This document shows, piece by piece, positions 1 to 8,901 of a DNA stretch of 64,000 nt. Both the position numbers and the translations under genes were made by a program. The stretch's first letter is position 1. The number at the start of each line of letters is the position of its first letter. The notes beneath the pieces are model-generated. The model was given only the letters and a program-made list of their open reading frames with translations. It did no database searches and had not been told where the DNA came from. Origin of the DNA: CADEDV01 sp964596345 (lineage in GTDB: Bacteria > Bacteroidota > Bacteroidia > Chitinophagales > Chitinophagaceae); assembly GCA_964596345.1 (NCBI GenBank), contig CAZQSZ010000004.1:378894-442893 (forward strand), in the 5' to 3' direction.

Positions 1-21
1 AAGCTCAGAGAGGATATTAAA

Positions 22-1830
22 TCATTTCACCTCCTGCATTTCCACCAGTTTCCTGTAAAAACCATTTTGGGCGATCAGTTCTTCATGGTTACCCCGTTCA
101 ACGATCTTTCCTTTTTGCAATACGATAATTTCATCAGCATGCCGGATGGTGGACAACCGGTGTGCAATCACGATACTGGTCCGGTTCTGCATCATATTAT
201 TGATGGCATCCTGCACTAACCGTTCGCTTTCTGTGTCAAGGGAAGAAGTAGCTTCATCCAAAATCAGGATCGGTGGGTTTTTAAGTACGGCCCTCGCAAT
301 GGTTAGCCGCTGGCGTTCACCACCACTTAGTTTGCTTCCCCGGTCACCGATATTACTGCTGTAGCCGCCTTCTTTTTTAATGATGAATTCATGGGCATTG
401 GCAATTTTAGCCGCTTCTTCTATCTGTTCTGCAGTGGCCTGCTGGTCACCTAATGCAATATTATTGGCAATGGTATCATTGAATAAAATAGGTTCCTGGG
501 TCACGATACTCATCTGGCTGCGTACGGAATGCAGGGAATAGTCTTTGATATTGATACCGTCGATCAATACTTCTCCACTGGTCACATCATGAAAACGGGG
601 TACCAGGTCTGCCAAAGTAGATTTACCGGCGCCGGAGGAACCGACAAGTGCGACTGTTTTTCCTTTAGCCACTGTAAAGCTGATATTGTCAAGGATTACA
701 GCATCTGCATAGGCAAAACTGGCATTGCGGAATTCGATCGAATGATTAAAAGAAGTCAACTGCCTGCCGGTTGGATTGTCGTCTACCGTAACCGGAGTTT
801 TCAATATTTCTTCAATGCGGATAATTGCCGCAGATCCTTTTTGCATATTGCTGAAGGAGGTTGACAATGCTTTCACCGGGTTGATGATATTATAAAACAG
901 AGCGAGGTAAGCAAGAAAAGTGGAAGGGGCCAATGGAATTTTTTGCCCCAGTACCAGTTGCCCGCCAAACCAGAGAATACCTACAAAAACCAGCACCCCT
1001 AAAAACTCAGATACGGGTGATGCCATATCCCTGCGCCGGCTGATCTTGTTTTTTGCATTTAGTAATTCGTCATTGGTTTTTTCAAACCTGGATTTTAATA
1101 AGGTTTCAATATTAAAAGCCTTTATTACCCGCAGCCCATTCAGTGTTTCATCCATAATGGATAAGGATTCGCCCTGTTTAATGGCAGCTTCATTAGACTG
1201 TTTTTTTAGTGTTCTTGAAATACGGCCTAGAATAAAACCGATAATGGGTATGCAAACAAGAATAGCCAGTGTTAATTGCGGGCTGATATAAAACAGGACC
1301 GCAAAATTGATCAATATTGTCAGCGGGTCCCTGATCCATCCTTCCAATGCACCTACCAGGGAGTTCTCTACTTCATATACATCGTTGGTGCTTCGGCTGA
1401 TAATGTCGCCCTTTCTTTTTTCTGTAAAAAAGCCAACCGGGAGTTGTAATATTTTATTATACAGGTCGGAGCGAAGCGTGTTGACAATTTTGTTCTTTAA
1501 CGGGTTGAGAATATAAAAAGAGAAATAGAGAAACAGGTTTTTTAACAGAATGGAGAATACGATAATAACGCAGATCATTGCTAAAGCACCAACTGCATCC
1601 ATTTTGCCTACCTGTTTCACCATCAGGCTGCGCAGGGATTCCATGACGGGGTTATCAATTGTTTTCGTAAGGCTGGAACTGTCACCTTTGAATATGAGGT
1701 CGAAAAAAGGAGCCAGCATACCAAAAGAAACAATACCGAAAACAATAGAAAGAAGGATACACAAAAAGTAAAGGGCAATTTTGCCCTTGTAATTCTTCAA
1801 ATAGCTGAAAATTCTTGAATATTTATTCAT
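22..1830 (-). CDS. ABC exporter, MsbA-like half transporter
   Basis: Inner-membrane half-size ABC exporter of the MsbA/lipid-exporter type, coupling ATP hydrolysis to outward transport of a lipid or hydrophobic compound; the substrate cannot be read from sequence. Residues 1-320 carry about six hydrophobic helices. The ATPase domain follows, with Walker A GSSGAGKST at 397-405, Q-loop Gln445, signature LSGGE at 501-505, Walker B ILILDE at 521-526 and switch His557. The length of 602 residues is normal for the family. It is divergent from rbfA with a 66-base gap. No Shine-Dalgarno is visible before MNKYSRIF, as expected in Bacteroidota. Family assignment is firm; calling it MsbA itself would be inference. 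Confidence 0.93.
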   Translation of the reverse strand: MNKYSRIFSYLKNYKGKIALYFLCILLSIVFGIVSFGMLAPFFDLIFKGDSSSLTKTIDNPVMESLRSLMVKQVGKMDAVGALAMICVIIVFSILLKNLFLYFSFYILNPLKNKIVNTLRSDLYNKILQLPVGFFTEKRKGDIISRSTNDVYEVENSLVGALEGWIRDPLTILINFAVLFYISPQLTLAILVCIPIIGFILGRISRTLKKQSNEAAIKQGESLSIMDETLNGLRVIKAFNIETLLKSRFEKTNDELLNAKNKISRRRDMASPVSEFLGVLVFVGILWFGGQLVLGQKIPLAPSTFLAYLALFYNIINPVKALSTSFSNMQKGSAAIIRIEEILKTPVTVDDNPTGRQLTSFNHSIEFRNASFAYADAVILDNISFTVAKGKTVALVGSSGAGKSTLADLVPRFHDVTSGEVLIDGINIKDYSLHSVRSQMSIVTQEPILFNDTIANNIALGDQQATAEQIEEAAKIANAHEFIIKKEGGYSSNIGDRGSKLSGGERQRLTIARAVLKNPPILILDEATSSLDTESERLVQDAINNMMQNRTSIVIAHRLSTIRHADEIIVLQKGKIVERGNHEELIAQNGFYRKLVEMQEVK

Positions 1831-1896
1831 CGCCTGTATTAATCGCTTAAACGGGGCAAAGTAACTAATTTTACAGCGAACTCAATTGTTAAGAAC

Positions 1897-2268
1897 ATGG
1901 AAGAAGGTAAAAGACAGAAACAGATCGCCGGGCTGCTGAATGAAGAGATGAACCTCATTTTTCAGCGGCTGGGCCTGAATATGATTAATGGGGGGATGGT
2001 ATCCATTTCCTCGGTGAAAGTGACCCCTGATCTGCTGGAAGCCCGGTTTTACCTGAGCTTTTTTCAGGTAACTGATGTACCGGCTGCCCTGCATAAAATC
2101 GAGGAAAAACACCACGAGATCAAAAAAGAACTGGCGGCCCGGGTACGGCACCAGCTGCGCAGCATCCCGGTACTGAAGTTCTTCCAGGATGATACGCTGG
2201 ATCATGTGTTTAAAATGGAGGAAATTTTCAAAAAGATCAGTGACGATAAACCTCCGACAAAAGAATGA
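1897..2268 (+). CDS. rbfA: Ribosome-binding factor A
   Basis: Small cytoplasmic factor that binds the maturing 30S subunit and helps process the 5' end of 16S rRNA, important in cold adaptation. At 123 residues it has the single KH-like domain expected. The N-terminal helix (KRQKQIAGLLNEEMNLIF), the strand segment ISSVKVTPDLLEARFYLS and the segment ELAARVRHQLRSIPVLKFF followed by DDTLDHVFKMEEI match the family. The stop is 55 bases before the LolC/E-like permease gene, and the two are probably co-transcribed, an arrangement I associate with Bacteroidota genomes. Confidence 0.93.
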   Translation: MEEGKRQKQIAGLLNEEMNLIFQRLGLNMINGGMVSISSVKVTPDLLEARFYLSFFQVTDVPAALHKIEEKHHEIKKELAARVRHQLRSIPVLKFFQDDTLDHVFKMEEIFKKISDDKPPTKE

Positions 2269-2323
2269 GGGCTTACCTGGAAACTATTGAACCAGTTAAC
2301 TAATCAACCAATTAATTCATCCC

Positions 2324-3580
2324 TTGCACTTCCTTTTTGCCTGGCGCTATTTCAAAGCAAAAAAAACCACCAATGCCATCAATATTATTGCATGGACAAG
2401 TGTTGCTGCAATAATTATTGGCACAACGGCACTGGTATTAGTGCTGAGTGTGTTCAATGGCTTTGAAGGCCTGGTAAAATCTTTGTATTCTTCTTTCTAT
2501 ACTGATCTCAAAGTGATACCGGTATCGGGGAAACTAATGAACGTATCATCAGGCCAACTGGAGCAGATCAAAGCCATCCCCGGCATCCGTAATTTTTCAC
2601 TGGTGCTGGAAGAGAAAGCCTTTTTACAAACCCGGACAAGACAGTTTGGGGGTGAAGACGAAGAAAGGGAAAACCAGAAAGTGGTGCAATTAAAAGGAGT
2701 GGATAAACAATACCGGTATGTAACCGGGGTGGCCGGTAATTTATTTAAAGGGGAGTTTGTATTAGGGGATAGTGAATCACCACAGATGATCATTGGTGCC
2801 GGTGTGGAACGGACATTGGATATAGATGCCGATAATCACCTGGACCCATTGGTGGTTTACCTGCCGAGAAAAGATGGAACCGAACAACTGGATCCGTTGC
2901 AATCCATTTCTTCCAGCCAGGTCACGGTGAGTGGCGGTTTTATGGTGCAGCAGGATTTTGATAATACTTTTTGCATTACGAATATTGATTTCCTGCGAAA
3001 TGCCCTCAAACTGAAAGAGGATCAGTATTCAGCGATTGAAATTGCTGTTACAGATCCGTCAACCGCAGACGATATTCAAAAGAAGGTAAAGAAGGTGCTG
3101 GGTGATAAGTATGCTGTACTGAATAAATACCAGCAAAATAAAAGCCTGTACGCTGTTATGAATATGGAACGCTGGGCTATTTATGGGGTGCTGAGTCTTA
3201 TCCTTGTTGTTGCTGCTTTCACCATGATAGGAGCGTTGACAATGCTGGTGCTGGAAAAACAAAAAGATATCAGTGTGCTGCATGCATTGGGTGCTAACAG
3301 GAGTTTTATTCAAAAAGTGTTTTTAAATGAAGGCATGTTACTGGCATTGATCGGTGGCGGCATCGGTATGCTGCTGGCATTGATCATTGCGGTGTTACAG
3401 ATCAATTTTCATTTGATCCCGTTAACAGGGGGTTCTTTCCTGATCGATTATTTCCCGGTAAAACTGAGAATAGCAGATTTTCTGCTGGTAGGAGCTACTG
3501 TTTTTATCATTGCCTTGCTGGCATCCTGGTTTCCTTCCCGGAAAGCGGCCCTGCAACAGTTCTCCTTAAAGAGTGAATGA
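2324..3580 (+). CDS. FtsX-type permease, LolC/LolE-like
   Basis: Inner-membrane permease subunit of an ABC complex of the LolCDE/MacB type, likely releasing outer-membrane lipoproteins from the inner membrane. The 418 residues show the expected plan: one N-terminal transmembrane helix (about 20-45), a periplasmic domain of about 230 residues, then three C-terminal helices (about 280-305, 330-355, 385-405) forming the FtsX domain, with the motif LEKQKDISVLHALGANR between the first two. The start is TTG at 2324: the next in-frame Met is near residue 72 and would delete the first helix. A palindromic repeat at 2295-2315 lies in the short leader. The ATPase subunit is not in this window. Confidence 0.85.
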   Translation: MHFLFAWRYFKAKKTTNAINIIAWTSVAAIIIGTTALVLVLSVFNGFEGLVKSLYSSFYTDLKVIPVSGKLMNVSSGQLEQIKAIPGIRNFSLVLEEKAFLQTRTRQFGGEDEERENQKVVQLKGVDKQYRYVTGVAGNLFKGEFVLGDSESPQMIIGAGVERTLDIDADNHLDPLVVYLPRKDGTEQLDPLQSISSSQVTVSGGFMVQQDFDNTFCITNIDFLRNALKLKEDQYSAIEIAVTDPSTADDIQKKVKKVLGDKYAVLNKYQQNKSLYAVMNMERWAIYGVLSLILVVAAFTMIGALTMLVLEKQKDISVLHALGANRSFIQKVFLNEGMLLALIGGGIGMLLALIIAVLQINFHLIPLTGGSFLIDYFPVKLRIADFLLVGATVFIIALLASWFPSRKAALQQFSLKSE

Positions 3581-3603
3581 GGGAAGGGACATCCTGAAAT
3601 AAA

Positions 3604-3629
3604 AAAAGAAACCGGCGAAGGTTTCTTTT
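3604..3629. terminator. Bidirectional terminator between convergent genes
   Basis: The 10-base arms AAAAGAAACC and GGTTTCTTTT enclose a six-base loop between the convergent permease and transketolase genes. A- and T-rich arms let it act as a Rho-independent terminator on both strands. Confidence 0.75.
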
Positions 3630-3652
3630 ATGCAATTTTTCAAAAGTCAAAA

Positions 3653-4489
3653 TTAATAATCACCCAATGTTTCGGGCAATTGTGCCAATGCTTTAGCCAA
3701 TTGTTCATCGTTCGGTGCAATTCCATGCCATTCATGTGATCCTTCCATGAAGTCAATGCCTTTCCCCATTTCTGTTTTCATCAGGATTACGATGGGTTTG
3801 CCCTTTCCAATAAAGGTTTTGGCATGTTCCAGTGCCTTCACAACTTCATCCACATCATTTCCTTTTTCCAGGTGAATCACTTCCCAGCCAAATGCTGAAA
3901 ACTTAGCTGCCAGGTCACCCAGTCCCATTACTTTTTTGGTAGGTCCGTCGATCTGTTGGCCATTCCAGTCAATGGTTGAGATCAGGTTATCAACTTTATG
4001 ATGGGTTGCAAACATGGCCGCCTCCCAGATCTGTCCTTCCTGTAATTCTCCATCACCATGCAATGAATAAACGACAGTGGATTCTTTATTTAATTTTTTG
4101 GTCAGGGCCGCACCAATCGCAGCACTCATGCCCTGGCCCAGCGAACCGGAAGCTATTCTTACACCCGGCAAATGCTCATGGGTGGCGGGATGCCCCTGCA
4201 ATCTTGTGTTTAGTTTCCTGAAAGTGGCCAGTTCTTTAGTATCAAAATAGCCTGAGCGGGCCAAAGTGGAATAGAAAAGGGGAGAAATATGTCCGTTGGA
4301 TAGGAAAAATACGTCTTCGTTGATTGCGTCCATAGTAAAGGACGGGTTATGTTTCATCACTTTAAAGTACAGGGCGGTCAAAAAATCGGTACATCCTAAG
4401 GAGCCACCCGGGTGACCGCTGCTTGAACCATGGACCATTCTTACAATATCCCTGCGGATTTGTGTAGCAATTGCACTTAATTCTGCCAT
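3653..4489 (-). CDS. Transketolase, N-terminal (TPP-binding) subunit
   Basis: The thiamine-diphosphate half of a split transketolase, which moves two-carbon ketol groups in the pentose phosphate pathway. The chosen start is CAT at 4487-4489 (MAELSAIATQIRRDIVRMVH), 33 codons inside the longest frame, because family similarity begins there and the upstream residues look like translated leader. The segments GSSSGHPGGSLG, SNGHISPLF and GDGELQEGQIWEA with a downstream DWNGQQ are the cofactor-binding elements. The 278 residues cover only the N-half. The C-terminal half, usually a neighbouring gene in split systems, is not in this window. Confidence 0.92.
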   Translation of the reverse strand: MAELSAIATQIRRDIVRMVHGSSSGHPGGSLGCTDFLTALYFKVMKHNPSFTMDAINEDVFFLSNGHISPLFYSTLARSGYFDTKELATFRKLNTRLQGHPATHEHLPGVRIASGSLGQGMSAAIGAALTKKLNKESTVVYSLHGDGELQEGQIWEAAMFATHHKVDNLISTIDWNGQQIDGPTKKVMGLGDLAAKFSAFGWEVIHLEKGNDVDEVVKALEHAKTFIGKGKPIVILMKTEMGKGIDFMEGSHEWHGIAPNDEQLAKALAQLPETLGDY

Positions 4490-4723
4490 AACGACTATCT
4501 GTTTTTTAAACTTTTTCGATCTCTTCAGTTCAAAAGCCTCACCAGCGCTGCAAAAGTGCAATCTTTTTTGATACAAACTCCACCCCATATCATCATTCTG
4601 GCCACAAAAAATCGAATCTTACGGGTTTCATTAAAAAATAATACGTAAATGCACTAAAAACATGAAACACAATAGGAAAAACAAACCTGAACACATATTT
4701 TTGCCCACGAAAACCTTACCTGC

Positions 4724-5860
4724 ATGCTTGATGTGCTTTTGACAGCTTCAGTTTCTTTCATCATTTCTTTCCTGGCTATCCCTGTAGTATTACAAATAGC
4801 GGAGCAAAAGAAATTATATGACATACCCGATGAAAGAAAGGTCCACACCCGCCCTGTTTCCTCCCTCGGAGGAGTGGGGATTTTTGGCGGCTTCTTACTG
4901 GCAGCCTTATTGTCTATCCAGGGTAACCAGAATCCCGAGTTTCAATATTTTTTTGCAGCAGCTTTAGTGATTTTTTTCCTGGGCCTGAAAGATGACCTGA
5001 TGGTACTTTCTGCCAGCAAAAAATTTGTGGGACAGGTAATAGCTGCTTCTATCCTCATTCATCTTGGCGGTATCCGGCTGGATAGCATGCATGGATTGTT
5101 TGGATTTCAGCAGGTACCCGAAGCTTTTGGTCTTGCCTTATCTTATCTCACGATCATTGTAATCATCAATTCTTTTAACCTGATTGATGGCATTGACGGA
5201 CTGGCTTCCAGCCTTGGTATTATCACCATGCTCATATTTGGTACTTATTTCTTTGCTGTTGATCAGCAGGCCTATGCTTTATTAGCTTTTTCAATGGGCG
5301 GCAGCCTGGTGGCATTCCTGATCTTTAATCATCACCCTGCAAAAATATTCATGGGAGATTCCGGTTCACTTATGATCGGGCTGGTGAATTCGATACTGGT
5401 TATAAAATTCATTGCTGTGGCCGATTCACCTGCAACACTGATACCTGTGGATTCAGCTGTAGCTGTTGGTGTTTCTATTCTTATTGTCCCCTTGCTGGAT
5501 ACACTCAGGGTTTTTGCTATTCGTATCGTCAATGGCCGTTCACCGTTTACCCCCGACAGGAATCATATCCATCATTTGCTGTTAGACAGAGGCCTTGGCC
5601 ATGCTGCAGTAACCTTCACCTGTGTAGGTATTAACCTGTTCTTTGTTGTGTTTGCTTACCTGGGCAGATCAATGGGGCCTACTTACCTGGTATTGGTGAT
5701 GCTGATTCTATCTTATTCCGGTCTTGGCCTGTTGTATTATCGCAGAAAGCCACGCCGCAGAATGGTGATTGCCAAAAGCATGAATGGAACCACGGAACTG
5801 AAGACAACCTCGAAAGTGGTAACACTCACCCACGAAGCATCCGTTGCAGATAAGAACTAG
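4724..5860 (+). CDS. MraY/WecA-family undecaprenyl-phosphate sugar-1-phosphate transferase
   Basis: Polytopic inner-membrane enzyme that transfers a sugar-1-phosphate from a UDP-sugar to undecaprenyl phosphate, the first step of a surface polysaccharide or O-antigen lipid carrier. About ten hydrophobic segments run through the 378 residues. Diagnostic motifs are LKDDLMVLSASKKFVGQ, NSFNLIDGIDGLASS, the catalytic FMGDSGSLMIG loop and a cytoplasmic PDRNHIHHLLLDRG histidine motif, which is typical of the WecA/TagO branch rather than of MraY. The C-terminal 35 residues are polar and cytoplasmic. A strong terminator follows. The donor sugar is unknown. Confidence 0.88.
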   Translation: MLDVLLTASVSFIISFLAIPVVLQIAEQKKLYDIPDERKVHTRPVSSLGGVGIFGGFLLAALLSIQGNQNPEFQYFFAAALVIFFLGLKDDLMVLSASKKFVGQVIAASILIHLGGIRLDSMHGLFGFQQVPEAFGLALSYLTIIVIINSFNLIDGIDGLASSLGIITMLIFGTYFFAVDQQAYALLAFSMGGSLVAFLIFNHHPAKIFMGDSGSLMIGLVNSILVIKFIAVADSPATLIPVDSAVAVGVSILIVPLLDTLRVFAIRIVNGRSPFTPDRNHIHHLLLDRGLGHAAVTFTCVGINLFFVVFAYLGRSMGPTYLVLVMLILSYSGLGLLYYRRKPRRRMVIAKSMNGTTELKTTSKVVTLTHEASVADKN

Positions 5861-5879
5861 TTTTTATAAATAATTCTTT

Positions 5880-5920
5880 GCCGGAAGAAATAACACCTTA
5901 ATTCTTCCGGCCTTTTTTTT
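5880..5920 (+). terminator. Rho-independent terminator after the WecA-like gene
   Basis: The 10-base perfect arms GCCGGAAGAA (5880-5889) and TTCTTCCGGC (5902-5911) are followed by eight T at 5913-5920. Confidence 0.85.
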
Positions 5921-5936
5921 GATACCCGTCTTTTAT

Positions 5937-5944
5937 TAGCTTTG
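5937..5944 (+). promoter_or_regulatory. Putative frr promoter, -7 element
   Basis: TAGCTTTG matches the Bacteroidota -7 consensus TAnnTTTG exactly and sits 44 bases before the frr start. No -33 TTTG is found at the usual 19-21 base distance; the nearest, in the T-tract at 5918-5921, is only 15 bases away. The following leader resembles the one before scpA. Confidence 0.4.
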
Positions 5945-5987
5945 CGTCCCGTCCCGCATACAAACGGGTTTTAAAACAATACATATT

Positions 5988-6551
5988 ATGGCAGAAGATA
6001 TTCCTTCGATCATCACAACCGCAGATGATCATATGAACAAAGCGATCACTCACCTCGAAGCGGAATTGATCAAGATCAGGGCTGGCAAAGCCAACCCGCA
6101 GATGCTGGATGGTCTGGTGGTAGACTACTACGGGTCACCCATGCCCATTAACCAGGTAGCTAATATCAGTGTGATGGATGCCAGGACACTGAGTATCCAG
6201 CCCTGGGAAAAAAACATGCTGCAGCCAATTGAAAGATCTATTATTGCTGCGAACATTGGTGTAACACCGCAGAATGACGGAGCTCTTATCCGTCTTTTTC
6301 TGCCTCCTTTAACGGAGGAGCGAAGAAAGGAACTGGTAAAAAGATGCCAGGGAGAAGGCGAGCAGTCTAAAATTGCAATCCGGAATATCCGCCGGGATGC
6401 TATCGAGCATATCAAAAAATTACAAAAAAACGGGTTGAGTGAAGATGCAGCAAAAGATGCAGAAGCAGAAGTACAGCAGGTGACAGATAAATTTATTTCC
6501 CTGGTGGAAAAGCACCTGGCTTCAAAAGAAAAAGAGATAATGGCTGTATAA
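5988..6551 (+). CDS. frr: Ribosome recycling factor
   Basis: Cytoplasmic factor that, with EF-G, splits the post-termination ribosome. The 187 residues match the family length of about 185. The N-terminal helix with IKIRAGKANPQMLDGLVVDYYG, the domain II segment ISVMDARTLSIQPWEKNML and the C-terminal helix with LTEERRKELVKRCQGEGEQ are characteristic. pyrH, its frequent partner, is not adjacent: the upstream neighbour is the sugar-phosphate transferase behind a terminator, so frr is probably transcribed alone. The next gene is convergent and starts only five bases after the frr stop. Confidence 0.96.
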   Translation: MAEDIPSIITTADDHMNKAITHLEAELIKIRAGKANPQMLDGLVVDYYGSPMPINQVANISVMDARTLSIQPWEKNMLQPIERSIIAANIGVTPQNDGALIRLFLPPLTEERRKELVKRCQGEGEQSKIAIRNIRRDAIEHIKKLQKNGLSEDAAKDAEAEVQQVTDKFISLVEKHLASKEKEIMAV

Positions 6552-6556
6552 GAAAA

Positions 6557-7489
6557 TTATTCAGAAATAGCATTACCAGGCGTGGCAATAGCTGCGCCTG
6601 TTTTTTTATCCGGCCTGTTGGCGAGATAAACACCGAGGAGGATAATGCCCAGGCAGATCACCTGCAACCAGGAAATAGGTTCATGATCAATATAGCCCCA
6701 CAATAAAGCAATGAAAGGGATGCCATATGTCACCAGCGAGGCAAATAAACCTCCTGCCCTTTGCACCAGTATATAAAACAACAGCGTGGCAATGGCACTG
6801 CCAACAATCCCCAGGCCGGCAGATGCCCATACAGCATTTTGAACAGCGGCGGATCTAAAATCAAGCTGCAAAAAATCCTGCTGCCAGAGTACAAGAGCGG
6901 TTGGGATAACCATAAAGGCAAGAGATACCGTGGCAACATGAATTGGGTTCAATCCTTTTAACCGGTGACTGACCATATTCACATTGATGCCGTATAAAAA
7001 AGTTGCCAGCAGGATCAGTAATGTGTAATTAAGATTAGTGAAGCTGATGGTTTTTTGTCCCATTAATGCCGGTGCCAGCGTCAGTAATACCAATCCAAAG
7101 AACCCGGTGAGTACGCCAATGATCTTCTGGGCTTTGATGGTGTCCTTAAAAAATAAAATACCAATAACGACTACGCAGATCGGGGTCAGGGAATTGAGAA
7201 TACCTCCCAGTGAACCATCGATTTTGGTCATGGCAATGGCAAATAAAAAAGCCGGCAATAAATTACCAAAGACGGCACTGAGTATAACTGTGCCCATCTT
7301 TTGTTTGGGGAGCTTCGAAAAATAAAAAAAAGCAAAAGGAACAAACACGATACCCGCAGAAAATATCCGCAGGGCAGCAATCTGCGGACCATTCAGCGAA
7401 AGGCTGCTGTCTTTCATCAGTTTGAAAGAACTGCCCCAGATGATACAGAGAATAATAAAAATTGTCCAGCAGATGAATTTATTGCTCAT
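6557..7489 (-). CDS. EamA/DMT-family transporter
   Basis: Inner-membrane drug/metabolite-type exporter with about ten transmembrane helices in two EamA repeats, each opening with the family pattern (IIWGSSFKLMK near the N-terminus). The substrate cannot be told. The start chosen is MSNKFICWTIF at 7489; a longer reading to 7558 adds 23 residues and would run to within 12 bases of the divergent PPK2 start. The shorter reading gives 310 residues, a normal size, with the first helix starting at once. The C-terminus is hydrophilic (NRPDKKTGAAIATPGNAISE). Confidence 0.86.
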   Translation of the reverse strand: MSNKFICWTIFIILCIIWGSSFKLMKDSSLSLNGPQIAALRIFSAGIVFVPFAFFYFSKLPKQKMGTVILSAVFGNLLPAFLFAIAMTKIDGSLGGILNSLTPICVVVIGILFFKDTIKAQKIIGVLTGFFGLVLLTLAPALMGQKTISFTNLNYTLLILLATFLYGINVNMVSHRLKGLNPIHVATVSLAFMVIPTALVLWQQDFLQLDFRSAAVQNAVWASAGLGIVGSAIATLLFYILVQRAGGLFASLVTYGIPFIALLWGYIDHEPISWLQVICLGIILLGVYLANRPDKKTGAAIATPGNAISE

Positions 7490-7570
7490 AAAGAAGGGGG
7501 CAAAGGTCATGAAATGGACGGACACAACAGCAATTTTTTTATATTGCGGGACGATCAAATCAGCAAACCA

Positions 7571-8317
7571 ATGAGCAGTATTGAATTGAAGAAAATATCC
7601 ACCCGGGCTCCAAAAGACTGGGACAAAGAAGAAACAAAAAAGAAGACCGCCAAAATACTGGAGGAGCTGGATGAATTGCAGAACCTGTTATTCGCAGAAA
7701 GCAAACATTCTGTACTGGTAGTGATACAGGGAATGGATGGAAGTGGAAAAGACGGGTTGATCAGGAGTGTCTTGGGAAATATGAACCCCCAGGGAGTAAC
7801 AGTAAGATCTTATAAAGCCCCGACAGCGGAAGAATTATCCCATGATTTTCTCTGGCGTATTCATCAGCATGCACCCGGGAAAGGAATGATCCAGGTGTTT
7901 AACCGGTCACATTATGAAGATATACTGGTGACAAGGGTGCATAAATGGTGTGATGATACCACCGCTAAAAAAAGGATGAAAGCGATCAATGATTTTGAAG
8001 AACTGATCCGGGAACATAACCATACACATATCCTTAAATTTTACCTGCATATTTCCCCGGAAGAGCAACAGGAACGCTTGCATGAAAGGCTGAAAGACCC
8101 GGCAAAAATGTGGAAATACAATGAAAAGGATTTTGAAGAAGCCAAACTCTGGGACATCTACATGCAGATGTATGAAGAATGTTTTGAAAACTGCAACAAA
8201 GTGCCCTGGACCATTGTACCTGCAGACCAGAACTGGTACAAGGAATATATTGTCGCCAGCCAGTTACATGACCTGCTGCAAAGCCTGGAGATGCAGTTTC
8301 CGGGGCTCAAAAAATAG
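7571..8317 (+). CDS. Polyphosphate kinase 2 family protein
   Basis: Cytoplasmic PPK2-type phosphotransferase using polyphosphate to phosphorylate nucleotides. The start MSSIELKKISTRAPK at 7571 gives 248 residues; the frame is open much further upstream but that part is only the complement of the transporter gene. Visible motifs are Walker A GMDGSGKDG, RSYKAPTAEELSHDFLWRIH, the Walker B/lid segment GMIQVFNRSHYEDILVTRV and HISPEEQQERLHERLKDP, all typical of PPK2. Which nucleotide is preferred cannot be decided here. No terminator follows; mscL starts about 100 bases on. Confidence 0.9.
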   Translation: MSSIELKKISTRAPKDWDKEETKKKTAKILEELDELQNLLFAESKHSVLVVIQGMDGSGKDGLIRSVLGNMNPQGVTVRSYKAPTAEELSHDFLWRIHQHAPGKGMIQVFNRSHYEDILVTRVHKWCDDTTAKKRMKAINDFEELIREHNHTHILKFYLHISPEEQQERLHERLKDPAKMWKYNEKDFEEAKLWDIYMQMYEECFENCNKVPWTIVPADQNWYKEYIVASQLHDLLQSLEMQFPGLKK

Positions 8318-8419
8318 CGGCAGGAGATACATTATTTAATATATTTATACAATAAACTTTTTTTGTTCACACTTGCTTCTGTTTGCTAACTTATTTTTTA
8401 CCACTTAAAACCAATTTGT

Positions 8420-8791
8420 ATGGGAATGCTTAAAGAATTCAAGGACTTTGCCATGAAAGGCAACATAGTTGACCTGGCTGTGGCCGTCATTATCGGAGGT
8501 GCTTTTGGAAAAATAGTTACGGCATTAACGGATAGTATTATTATGCCCATTATTGCCCTTTTAATGGGAAAAGGAGGTATGTCAGATGTTACATTCTCTG
8601 TCGGGAGTACTGTATTCCCGGTTGGTATTTTCCTCCAGGCTGTCATTGACTTCATCCTGATCGCTATTGTTCTTTTCCTGATGATCAAAGCAATGAATTC
8701 GATGAAGAAGAAAGAAGAAGCAGCCGCTCCTGCTGCCCCGGCTGAAGACATTGTTCTTTTGCGGGAGATCAGGGATGCGCTGAAAAAATAA
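8420..8791 (+). CDS. mscL: Large-conductance mechanosensitive channel
   Basis: Inner-membrane pore that opens under extreme membrane tension and protects against hypo-osmotic shock. The 123 residues show the family layout: an amphipathic N-terminus LKEFKDFAMKGN, pore helix VDLAVAVIIGGAFGKIV, a short periplasmic loop, a second helix (about 75-97) and a C-terminal helical bundle ending in DIVLLREIRDALKK. The linker rich in Ala and Pro before that bundle is normal. Two hairpins follow the stop. Confidence 0.96.
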   Translation: MGMLKEFKDFAMKGNIVDLAVAVIIGGAFGKIVTALTDSIIMPIIALLMGKGGMSDVTFSVGSTVFPVGIFLQAVIDFILIAIVLFLMIKAMNSMKKKEEAAAPAAPAEDIVLLREIRDALKK

Positions 8792-8794
8792 CGT

Positions 8795-8828
8795 GGAAAA
8801 AGCCGGGCCTGCCCGAAGCCTTTTTCCC
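8795..8828 (+). terminator. Terminator after mscL
   Basis: GGAAAAAG and CTTTTTCC arms with an inner GGGC/GCCC pair form a hairpin whose right arm doubles as the T-tract, starting four bases after the mscL stop. Confidence 0.7.
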
Positions 8829-8829
8829 T

Positions 8830-8878
8830 TACTTTTGAGTCCCGTTCCGGCTTTTAAACCGGTGCGGGACTTTCTTTT
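8830..8878 (+). promoter_or_regulatory. Putative scpA promoter and leader hairpin
   Basis: TACTTTTG at 8830-8837 fits the Bacteroidota -7 element. Directly after it come the arms AGTCCCG (8838-8844) and CGGGACT (8865-8871), with an inner CCGG/CCGG pair, then TTTCTTTT. The hairpin would be at the very 5' end of the scpA transcript and looks like a terminator or an attenuator. No clear -33 box is present. Confidence 0.4.
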
Positions 8879-8901
8879 ACCAGCTAAATTTTGAGTGAGC
8901 A

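Noticed and set aside
7301..7570. The N-terminal extension of the PPK2 frame by 90 codons
   Set aside because: It is the complement of the transporter gene and has no similarity to PPK2 proteins; the family begins at the Met at 7571.
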